From Methylobacterium platani (GTDB taxonomy: Bacteria; Pseudomonadota; Alphaproteobacteria; Rhizobiales; Beijerinckiaceae): a stretch of DNA of 64,000 nucleotides. The stretch covers positions 1 through 64,000 of the forward strand of contig NZ_LWHQ01000035.1 of NCBI RefSeq assembly GCF_001653715.1. Direction: 5' to 3'. The notes under the pieces are model-generated. The model saw only the letters and a program-made list of their open reading frames with translations. It did not search any database and was not told where the DNA came from. Below are positions 26,667-33,231 of the stretch, one piece after another. How positions within the stretch are numbered: position 1 is the stretch's first letter; the number at the start of each line of letters is the position of its first letter. A program made the translations under genes and the position numbers.

Positions 26667-27385
26667 TGCCGTTCCCGGGCGCGGACGCCGCGCTGCAGAG
26701 CTTCCTTCTCGCCTTCTCGGCCCTGTTCTCGATCGTCAACCCGCCCGGCTCGGCGCTGATCTTCGCGCAGGTGACCGCGGGCCGGAGCCACGCCGAGCGC
26801 ACCTGGCTCGCCCGCCGCATCGGCGTCTACGCGGCCGCCGTGATGCTGGTCTCGCTCTGGGCCGGGGCCTCGGTGCTCAGCTTCTTCGGCATCTCGCTCT
26901 CGGCGCTGCGCATCGCCGGCGGCCTCGTGGTGGCGGCGCAGGCCTGGACCCTGCTCGCCGCGCCCGAGCAGCGCGAGGCACGCAAGACCGCGCAGGCCGA
27001 GCCGGTCCAGGGCAGCGAGGACGGGCCCGAACCGACCGCGCTCGCCGAGATCGCGTTCTTTCCCCTGACGCTGCCCTTCACCACCGGGCCCGGCACCATC
27101 GCGGTGGCGATCGCGCTCGGCGCCGGCCGGCCGGACGGCGGCACCGACCGGCTCGCCTACCTCGCCGGGGCGTCCGCGGCCTCCCTGGTCATCGCCGTGC
27201 TGATCCTGCTCGCCTACGCCTTCGCCGACCGGCTGGTCGAGCGGCTCGGCCATGCCCGGGCGCGGGTGCTCGGGCGGCTCGCCGCCTTCCTGCTCCTGTG
27301 CGTCGGCACCCAGATCACGCTCACCGGCGTCACCGACGTGCTGGGCCCGCTCATCGCGAATGCCAGGACAGGGTCCGGCCCGTAA
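26666..27385 (+). CDS. MarC-family integral membrane protein, 239 aa
   Basis: Six hydrophobic segments, with the MarC-family landmarks SALFSIVNPPGSALIF near the N-terminus and AFFPLTLPFTTGPGTIAVAIALG in the middle. A hydrophilic loop of about 35 residues separates the halves. MarC proteins are inner-membrane proteins of unknown transport role; the old antibiotic-resistance link is not supported by this sequence. It is translationally coupled to the preceding methyltransferase-like gene. Its 3' end overlaps the convergent hydrolase gene by 35 bases. Confidence 0.93.
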   Translation: MPFPGADAALQSFLLAFSALFSIVNPPGSALIFAQVTAGRSHAERTWLARRIGVYAAAVMLVSLWAGASVLSFFGISLSALRIAGGLVVAAQAWTLLAAPEQREARKTAQAEPVQGSEDGPEPTALAEIAFFPLTLPFTTGPGTIAVAIALGAGRPDGGTDRLAYLAGASAASLVIAVLILLAYAFADRLVERLGHARARVLGRLAAFLLLCVGTQITLTGVTDVLGPLIANARTGSGP

Positions 27386-28424
27386 GCGCCATCTGGGCCC
27401 CGATCGCCCGCAGGATCCGGGCCTTGGCCGAGTAGTGGATCATGTGGCCCTGGCCCGGCAGCAGGGTCAGGGTGCTGCCGGCCACCGCCGCGTGCAGGCG
27501 GCAGGATTGCTCCTGCGGGCTCACGACCGCGTCCGCGTCGCCCGACAGGATCGCCACCGGCAGGCGTAACGCCGCGTAGCGTCCCTGCATCAGGGCGACG
27601 GCGGCGTTCATGCTCGCGGTGTCCTCGGCGCTCGCCCGGCCTTGCGTGGCCGAGAGCGACAGCGCGACGGGAAAGCGCGCGGTGAACCGTGCCGGCACGG
27701 GCTGCGGGCTGAACACGTGGCGGAAGACCTGCGGCGCCAGCGCCCGGCCGACCGCGCCCGGCACCAGGGCCCGCGCCGCGTCGCCGAGACCGGGGACGGC
27801 GAGCGGCGCGATCATCGCCACGTCGGCCCGCCGACCCGGATAGTAGTAGCCGGAGAGCAGCACCAGCCCGCGCAGGTCGAGGGCCGAATCGGGGTCGTCG
27901 CGGAGCGCCAGGGCCAGCGCGACGAGGGTGCCCCAGGAATGCCCGACCACCACCGGCCGCTCGACCTTGAGCGCCGCGAGGACGTGGGCGACGAGCCGCG
28001 CCTGCGCGGCGGCGGTCCAGATCCGGTGCCGCGGCCGCTCGGTATGGCCGAAGCCGGGCCGGTCGATCGCGATCACCCGGTAGGATCTGGCCAACTGCTC
28101 GACCAGCCCGCAGATGACGAAGTCCTCCGCCATCGTGCCGTTGCCGTGGATCAGCACCACCGGCCGGCCCCGGCCGCGGACGATGGCATGGACCCGGATC
28201 CCGTCGACCTCGACGAAGCGGCCCGGCGGCGCGGGGGCCGGCGCGTCGGGCTTCAGCGCCTCGGCGCCCTCGCGCATCAGCGCGCCGGTCCGGCGTGCCG
28301 CGGCGGCGTTCGCGGTCGCGGTTGCCGTCGCCTTGGCGGTTGCCTTGGCGGTTGCGCGCAGGATCCTGACCGCGCCGGAGGCGGCGCGCCGGGTCGTGCG
28401 CCCTGGGACGAACCGAAAGGTCAT
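27351..28424 (-). CDS. Alpha/beta hydrolase, 357 aa
   Basis: Alpha/beta-hydrolase fold. The nucleophile elbow is GHSWGT, the acid Asp is in LSGDADAVV, and the catalytic His is in GQGHMIHY. The oxyanion motif HGNGT is near residue 95. The first 45 residues form a basic Ala/Thr/Lys-repeat leader (AKATAKATATATANAAAA), encoded by near-repeats of GCC/ACC triplets, which looks like slippage expansion. The substrate is unknown; the fold fits esterases, epoxide hydrolases and haloperoxidase-like enzymes. The start at 28424 follows CCGGAGATCCC; an upstream ATG at 28448 is possible. It converges on the marC-like gene with a 35-base overlap. Confidence 0.9.
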   Translation of the reverse strand: MTFRFVPGRTTRRAASGAVRILRATAKATAKATATATANAAAARRTGALMREGAEALKPDAPAPAPPGRFVEVDGIRVHAIVRGRGRPVVLIHGNGTMAEDFVICGLVEQLARSYRVIAIDRPGFGHTERPRHRIWTAAAQARLVAHVLAALKVERPVVVGHSWGTLVALALALRDDPDSALDLRGLVLLSGYYYPGRRADVAMIAPLAVPGLGDAARALVPGAVGRALAPQVFRHVFSPQPVPARFTARFPVALSLSATQGRASAEDTASMNAAVALMQGRYAALRLPVAILSGDADAVVSPQEQSCRLHAAVAGSTLTLLPGQGHMIHYSAKARILRAIGAQMALTGRTLSWHSR

Positions 28425-28596
28425 GGGATCTCCGGCGCCATGCTGCATTGCGAAAAGGAAGATGGGGCCTTCGCAGTCCCGCGCATATCCCCCTCGCCCG
28501 TGCCCGCTTTTCTCCCGGCGCCTTGGCAGCACCCGCCGGCCCCTGTACGAGGCCCCGGGGCGGTCGCGGGCCGCCGGCACCAGGAGCATGACAGCC

Positions 28597-29394
28597 ATGC
28601 GTCTCGTCGTCGTCGGCGCCTCCGGGCGCATGGGGCGGATGCTGATCCAGGCCGTGGCCGAGACCGAGGGCTGCACGCTGTCCGCGGCGATCGAGCGCGA
28701 GGGCTCGCCCGCGCTCGGCCAGGATGCGGGCGTGCTCGCGGGCCTGTCGCCCCTCGGCGTCCCGGTCACCGACGATCCGCTGCCCGCCTTCGCCGAGGCC
28801 GACGGCGTCCTCGACTTCACCGCCCCGGCCGCGACGGTGTTCTACGCCGAGCTCGCCGCCCAGGCCCGCATCGTCCACGTGGTCGGCACCACCGGCCTGT
28901 CGCCGGACGATGTCTCCAAGCTCGAGGCGGCGGCGTTCCACGCCCGCATCGTGCAGTCCGGCAACATGTCGCTCGGCGTCAACCTGCTGGCCGGCCTGGT
29001 GCGCAAGGTCGCCGCCACCCTCGGCGACGAGTACGACATCGAGATCCTGGAGATGCACCACCGCCACAAGGTGGACGCGCCCTCCGGTACCGCGCTCCTC
29101 CTCGGCGAGGCCGCGGCGGAGGGGCGGGGCGTCGCCCTGTCCGAGCGCAAGGTCGCGGTGCGCGACGGCCATACCGGCCCGCGCGAGCCCGGCAGCATCG
29201 GCTTCGCCACCCTGCGCGGCGGCAGCGTGGTCGGCGAGCACAGCGTGATCTTCGCCGGCGCCGGCGAGCGCATCGAACTCACCCACCTCGCCAGCGACCG
29301 CGGCCTGTTCGCCGCCGGCGCCGTCAAGGCCGCCCTCTGGGCGCTGGGCCGCGAGCCCGGCTTCTACGGCATGGACGACGTGCTCGGCCTGTAA
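28597..29394 (+). CDS. dapB: 4-hydroxy-tetrahydrodipicolinate reductase, 265 aa
   Basis: NAD(P)H-dependent step of the diaminopimelate/lysine pathway. The nucleotide-binding GASGRMG is at residues 7-13. The family signature HHRHKVDAPSGTAL contains the catalytic His and Lys. The C-terminal hinge GSIGFATLRGGSVVGEHSV is normal. The start at 28597 was chosen because CAGGAG lies 10 bases upstream; an ATG at 28588 is too close to that site. gpmA follows 31 bases later on the same strand, so the two are probably co-transcribed. Confidence 0.97.
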   Translation: MRLVVVGASGRMGRMLIQAVAETEGCTLSAAIEREGSPALGQDAGVLAGLSPLGVPVTDDPLPAFAEADGVLDFTAPAATVFYAELAAQARIVHVVGTTGLSPDDVSKLEAAAFHARIVQSGNMSLGVNLLAGLVRKVAATLGDEYDIEILEMHHRHKVDAPSGTALLLGEAAAEGRGVALSERKVAVRDGHTGPREPGSIGFATLRGGSVVGEHSVIFAGAGERIELTHLASDRGLFAAGAVKAALWALGREPGFYGMDDVLGL

Positions 29395-29425
29395 GATTTC
29401 CCCACGAAACGGAGCGATACCCATC

Positions 29426-30049
29426 ATGGAGCGTCTTCTCGTCCTCGCGCGCCACGGCCAGAGCGAGTGGAACCTGAAGAACCTGTTCACCGGCTGGAAG
29501 GACCCGGGGCTCACCGAGCTCGGCGTCGAGGAGGCGCGCGCGGCCGGGCGGCGGCTCAAGGCGAAGGGCGTGCAGTTCGACGTCGCCTTCACCTCGGACC
29601 TCTCGCGGGCCCAGCGCACCTGCGCGCTGATCCTGGAGGAGCTCGGCCAGTCAGGCCTGCCGACCCACGCCGACGCCGCCCTCAACGAGCGCGACTACGG
29701 CGACCTGTCGGGCCTCAACAAGGACGATGCCCGCGCCAGGTGGGGCGAGGAGCAGGTCCATGTCTGGCGCCGCTCCTACGACGTGCCCCCGCCCGGCGGC
29801 GAGAGCCTGAAGGACACCGTGGCCCGGGTGCTGCCCTACACGATGCGGGAGATCCTGCCCCGGGTGATGCGCGGCGAGCGCGTGCTCGTCGCCGCGCACG
29901 GCAACTCGCTGCGCGCCCTGGTGATGGTGCTCGACGGGCTCACCACGGAGACGATCCCGGGCCTCGAGCTCCATACCGGCGTGCCGCTGGTCTACCACCT
30001 GAAGGACGACACCACCGTCGCCTCGAAGGAGGTCCTCGACCGCGACTGA
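29426..30049 (+). CDS. gpmA: 2,3-bisphosphoglycerate-dependent phosphoglycerate mutase, 207 aa
   Basis: Interconverts 3- and 2-phosphoglycerate in glycolysis and gluconeogenesis. In methylotrophs it also links the serine cycle to central metabolism. The phosphohistidine motif is RHGQSEWN at residues 9-16. The second His is in AAHGNSLRAL and the acid Glu in LNERDYGDLSG. The length, about 207 residues, is typical for alphaproteobacteria, shorter than the 250 of enterobacteria. It follows dapB closely and is ended by a GC hairpin. Confidence 0.96.
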   Translation: MERLLVLARHGQSEWNLKNLFTGWKDPGLTELGVEEARAAGRRLKAKGVQFDVAFTSDLSRAQRTCALILEELGQSGLPTHADAALNERDYGDLSGLNKDDARARWGEEQVHVWRRSYDVPPPGGESLKDTVARVLPYTMREILPRVMRGERVLVAAHGNSLRALVMVLDGLTTETIPGLELHTGVPLVYHLKDDTTVASKEVLDRD

Positions 30050-30067
30050 GCGGCGGGGCGGATTCAC

Positions 30068-30092
30068 GGCGGCTCCCGGACCGGGAGCCGCC
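30068..30092 (+). terminator. GC hairpin after gpmA
   Basis: Perfect 12-bp arms, GGCGGCTCCCGG and CCGGGAGCCGCC, are separated by one base and begin 18 bases after the gpmA stop. No clear T tract follows, so it may work as an mRNA 3'-end stabiliser as much as a terminator. Confidence 0.6.
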
Positions 30093-30108
30093 GGCCCGCC
30101 TCATCCAA

Positions 30109-30140
30109 AATCCGATTGATTGCGAAATCCGATTGATTGC
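30109..30140. repeat. 15-base direct repeat
   Basis: AATCCGATTGATTGC occurs at 30109-30123 and 30126-30140, separated by two bases. It lies in a low-GC patch between gpmA and the DUF1330 gene. Confidence 0.7.
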
Positions 30141-30205
30141 TTCGCAATGCGGATTTCGGCTTCGCTCAGGCGTGCGGAGCCTGCGGCTCCGCCGCGCCGG
30201 CTGGT

Positions 30206-30243
30206 GATACCGTTTCCGGAAGGGATCGTCCGGAAACGGTATC
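30206..30243. terminator. Perfect 15-bp inverted repeat
   Basis: GATACCGTTTCCGGA (30206-30220) and its exact complement TCCGGAAACGGTATC (30229-30243) flank an 8-base loop. It sits between convergent gpmA and the DUF1330 gene, and the last bases overlap the DUF1330 stop codon. It would form a strong hairpin in either transcript. Whether it is a dispersed repeat cannot be judged from one copy. Confidence 0.6.
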
Positions 30244-30553
30244 AGCCCTCGCCGGGCTGCGCGCCGTCGTAGCCCTCGATCACCACGAGGTCGATCTCGG
30301 CCCCGCCCTCCTGCTTGGCGCGGGCGGCCTGGTACTCGGGCGAGTGCCAGCAGGCGAGGGCCTGGTCGTAGCTCGGGAACTCGATCACCACGTTGCGGGC
30401 GCGGCTCGTGCCGCTGACCGCCTCGAAGCTGCCGCCGCGCACCAGGAAGCGCCCGCCGAACCTGGCAAAGGCGACGCCGTTGGCGGCGACGTAGTTCTTG
30501 TAGGCCTCCGGCTTCGAGACGTCGACGCGCCCGATCCAGTATCCCTTCGCCAT
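30242..30553 (-). CDS. DUF1330 protein, 103 aa
   Basis: Small dimeric ferredoxin-like (alpha/beta) protein of the DUF1330 family. It has the typical opening MAKGYWIGRVDVSKPEAYKNY and central VIEFPSYDQALACWHSPEYQ. The family's function is unknown; members often sit near metabolic genes. The start at 30553 follows GGGAGGAGCCGC. It lies 29 bases downstream of pyrF on the same strand and is probably its operon partner. Confidence 0.93.
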   Translation of the reverse strand: MAKGYWIGRVDVSKPEAYKNYVAANGVAFARFGGRFLVRGGSFEAVSGTSRARNVVIEFPSYDQALACWHSPEYQAARAKQEGGAEIDLVVIEGYDGAQPGEG

Positions 30554-30582
30554 GCGGCTCCTCCCGTTGTCGTCCGTGGGTT

Positions 30583-31293
30583 CTAGAGCGCCGCCGCCAT
30601 CTCGTCGACGATGCGGCGGGCGACGTCGCGCGGGTCGGCGGCCCCGGTGATCGGCCGGCCGACCACGACGTGGTCGACGCCGACGCGCATCGCCTCGGCC
30701 GGAGTCACGACCCGCTTCTGGTCGCCGATCGCGGCACCGGCCGGGCGGATGCCCGGTGTCACGATCAGGCGGTCGGGCCCGATCACCGCCCGCACCTGCG
30801 CGGCCTCCGCCGCCGAGCAGACGATGCCGTCGATGCCGATATCCTTGGCCGCCGCGGCGCGCGCGGCGACGAGGTCGGTGACGGGGAGCGCGTAGCCGGC
30901 CTCGCGCGCGTCGGCATCGTCGTAGGAGGTCAGCACCGTGACGCCGAGGATCTTCAGGCCGCTGCCCGCCTTGTCGCGCCCGCTCGCCGCCGCCCGCATG
31001 GTCTGGGGATAGGCGTGCACGGTGAGGAAGGTGGCGCCGATCCCGGCGAGCGACTGCACGCCCTCCTCGACCGTGTTGCCGATGTCGTGGAGCTTGAGGT
31101 CGAGGAACACCTTGTGGCCGCCCCGGACCAGCCGCTCGGCGAGGGTCAGGCCGCCGGCGTAACCGAGGCGGTAGCCGATCTTGTAGAAGCTCGCGGCGTC
31201 GCCGATCCGCGCGATCAGGCGCTCGGCCTCGTCGGTGCTCGCCATGTCGAGGGCGACGATCAGGCGGTCGCGGGGGCTGATGGGCTCGGGCAC
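30583..31293 (-). CDS. pyrF: Orotidine 5'-phosphate decarboxylase, 236 aa
   Basis: Last step of de novo UMP synthesis. The catalytic DLKLHDIGNT motif contains the Lys-Asp network. The phosphate-binding TPGIRP and VVGRPIT segments are near the C-terminus. A GTG at 31293 lies four bases after GGAGGT on the minus strand and gives the usual N-terminus (VPEPISPRDRLIVALD). The upstream ATG at 31317 would add eight residues and place the Shine-Dalgarno sequence inside the gene. The DUF1330 gene follows in the same unit. Confidence 0.95.
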   Translation of the reverse strand: MPEPISPRDRLIVALDMASTDEAERLIARIGDAASFYKIGYRLGYAGGLTLAERLVRGGHKVFLDLKLHDIGNTVEEGVQSLAGIGATFLTVHAYPQTMRAAASGRDKAGSGLKILGVTVLTSYDDADAREAGYALPVTDLVAARAAAAKDIGIDGIVCSAAEAAQVRAVIGPDRLIVTPGIRPAGAAIGDQKRVVTPAEAMRVGVDHVVVGRPITGAADPRDVARRIVDEMAAAL

Positions 31294-31317
31294 GGGACCT
31301 CCGTACGTATGCTGCAT

Positions 31318-31677
31318 ATGCTCCCATCGGGGGAGCGCGGCCCGGAATCAAGTGCGGTGCGCCATACGATCCCCGCCAGGACAGGGCGTCACATCGGGCG
31401 GAGGGCCGGTATCGGGCTGTCGGCACCACCTTTGAACCTGTTTTCCGAAACCGATGCGGTTCACCGGAGTGCGGTAGGGCCGAGCGAACGCCAATGGCGG
31501 AATCTGGCTGCATCATGTGCCAAGCGCATGGCGTCGGCCGACAGGAAGCACGATCAGGCAGGGATCCGCCACGCCGCGATGCCGCTCCAGTCAAACGCCG
31601 AACCGGAAAAAAGGAATATATCGCGCGTCTTGCCCAGTCCGGCGTATGAAAGGGTGACTCGTCGAGCCACTTGCGCA
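31318..31677. other. AT-richer non-coding stretch upstream of pyrF
   Basis: About 360 bases with no supported gene and lower GC than the surroundings. It is the left part of an island that continues to about 32398 and contains the broken toxin-like gene at 31678-32105. The sequence next to 31293 should hold the pyrF promoter. Confidence 0.5.
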
Positions 31678-32105
31678 ATGTCTAACACGCTCATCCCGCA
31701 CCCAACCAATGGGACTAATTTCTTTGGCAAGGTTCTCGAAAAAACCGTAGGAAAGATTCTCATTCCCGCTGATCGTATTGTTTTGAGGCAAGGTCGTTAC
31801 GGTCAAGGAGGTTTTGGAGCTGCCCATATTTGGCAACGGCACAAAAAGAGACCATCTCTGCCGGGTTCGATGCCGAAAGTGATGTCGTGCATTACGTTGC
31901 ATCGATCATTGTCCCGGGTGCGCCGATTTACTGTGAATTTACCCGGATGCGTGACACCAGGCTCACGGTCGTCCGTAGTTCGACAGGAATGGCGATTCTG
32001 CAGCATCAGCCGCACGGGCAGATCGGGCCTTGCTACAGCATCGTTACGGCGTACAGCGGCAAGAATCCGCATGGAACGCGCATCGGTAAAGTCGAGGTGC
32101 CTTGA
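31678..32105 (+). pseudogene. Frameshifted BECR-nuclease-like toxin fragment
   Basis: Two adjacent frames together read as one protein. Frame 1 starts at the ATG at 31678 (MSNTLIPHPT...) and reaches GQGGFGAAHIWQRHKK near 31848. Frame 3 then continues ETISAGFDAESDVV... to a stop at 32105. The switch falls in CACAAAAAGAG; one extra A would join them. The FGxxHIxxRH opening, the later IYCEF strand and the TVVRSS and YSIVTAYSGKNPHGT strands resemble BECR-fold (barnase/EndoU/RelE-like) toxin domains found at C-termini of polymorphic or phage toxins. That assignment is from memory of the pattern only. There is no good ribosome-binding site, no N-terminal delivery domain and no immunity gene nearby. 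Confidence 0.55.
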
Positions 32106-32398
32106 GTGGCGGCGCCTGCGCCCCACGTAGAATGGAAAAAAGGCTCACGAAGCTTATGCCTCACAAGCCTTTAATTCGGGAATTTCGACGGTAGAAGCGG
32201 CACCTTAGCTCCGAGGGGTTGGTGCCCAACTTAATGTCCCGTCAGCAGATGCCTGCACATCTGGTTGCCCTGGCGACCCGGGTACGTGACGCAGGGTCCC
32301 GAGTCAGCATGCTCTTTGCAACTGAGCGTAACATAGGGTTTCGAATCGGAGAGTCAAGGACGCGACGGCAGATGCTGATGCACGCCGAAGCACCGCCG
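32106..32398. other. AT-richer non-coding stretch right of the toxin-like fragment
   Basis: I see no supported gene. Short open frames on both strands lack ribosome-binding sites and recognisable composition. The GC content rises sharply at the glycosylase gene end (32399). Confidence 0.5.
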
Positions 32399-33160
32399 TC
32401 ATGTGACGGGCCGCCGCCGTTCTCCTTCGACATCTGGGCGCCGGTCATCCTGCCGATGCCCCCGGCCGACCTCCCGGGCCAGCCGCGCCACCTCCTCCCG
32501 CAGCACCGGCAACAGCTCGGCCTCGAACCACGGATGCTTCCTGAGCCACGGCGTGTTGCGCCACGACGGGTGCGGCAGCGGCAGCAGGCGCGGGCGCCGG
32601 GGCTCCGAGACGATCTCGCGCCAGCGCGCCACCGTGCTGGTGAGGCCGCCGGGCCGGCGGCCGAGATGCCAGGCCTGCGCGTATTGCCCGATCAGCAGGA
32701 CCAGTTCGAGGTCCGGCAGCCCGGCGAGCAGCGGCGCCCGCCAGGTCTCGGCGCATTCGCGCCGCGGCGGCAGGTCGCCGCCCTTGGCGTCGTGGCCGGG
32801 AAAGCAGGCGCCCATCGGCACGATCGCGACGAGGTCGGGGTCGTAGAAGGCCGGTTCGCCGAGGCCGAGCCACTCGCGCAGGCGCTTGCCGGAGGGATCC
32901 TGGAACGGCACTCCGCTCTGGAACGCCCGGTTGCCCGGGGCCTGGCTGGCGATGCAGATCCGGGCCCGCGACGTGCCCTGGACGATCGGCCGCGGCTCGA
33001 CCGGCAGGGGAGGGCCGTGGCGGGGCGCCTCGCGGCAGAGCCGGCAGGCGCGCACCCGCCCGGCCGTCTCGGCGAAATCCGGTGCGGACGAAAAAAGGGT
33101 GCGGCTCTCGCCGCACCCTGAAGTCGTCTCGGGTCCAAAACTGGAAGTCATGCTCCTCAT
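32399..33160 (-). CDS. Uracil-DNA-glycosylase-family protein, 253 aa
   Basis: The UDG-superfamily fold is indicated by RVRACRLC near the N-terminus and by motif 1, ASQAPGNRAFQSGVPFQD, in place of the usual GQDPY/GEAPG. The DPDLVAIVPMG core and motif 2, PLPHPSWRN, with its His and Asn, follow. It belongs to the alphaproteobacterial SMUG-like UDG-family proteins. It probably removes uracil or damaged pyrimidines, but substrate range is not inferable. The start is uncertain: ATGs at 33160 and 33151 are both open. A terminator-like hairpin with a T6 run is embedded in codons about 13-24, which is odd for a coding region. The C-terminal 20 residues are hydrophilic. Confidence 0.85.
   Translation of the reverse strand: MRSMTSSFGPETTSGCGESRTLFSSAPDFAETAGRVRACRLCREAPRHGPPLPVEPRPIVQGTSRARICIASQAPGNRAFQSGVPFQDPSGKRLREWLGLGEPAFYDPDLVAIVPMGACFPGHDAKGGDLPPRRECAETWRAPLLAGLPDLELVLLIGQYAQAWHLGRRPGGLTSTVARWREIVSEPRRPRLLPLPHPSWRNTPWLRKHPWFEAELLPVLREEVARLAREVGRGHRQDDRRPDVEGERRRPVT
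33091..33119 (-). terminator. Terminator-like hairpin inside the glycosylase N-terminus
   Basis: On the minus strand, AGGGTGCGGC / GCCGCACCCT arms (33110-33119 and 33096-33105) with a 4-base loop are followed by TTTTTT. It lies 103 bases after the molybdenum hydroxylase stop, but within the open frame of the next gene. Confidence 0.7.
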
Positions 33161-33185
33161 ATAGGGCGGAGGTTAAGCGTGTGGT

Positions 33186-33231
33186 GCGCGATCACACGCC
33201 GCCAGGCGCCGTGAGGCGCGATCACACGCCG
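33186..33231. repeat. 16-base direct repeat duplicating a gene end
   Basis: GCGCGATCACACGCCG occurs at 33186-33201 and 33216-33231, 30 bases apart. The second copy contains the stop codon of the molybdenum hydroxylase gene; the first lies just beyond it. Confidence 0.75.

Noticed and set aside
32219..32448. Short open frames on both strands in the AT-richer island
   Set aside because: I looked for an immunity gene next to the toxin-like fragment, but neither frame has a ribosome-binding site, domain or plausible composition.
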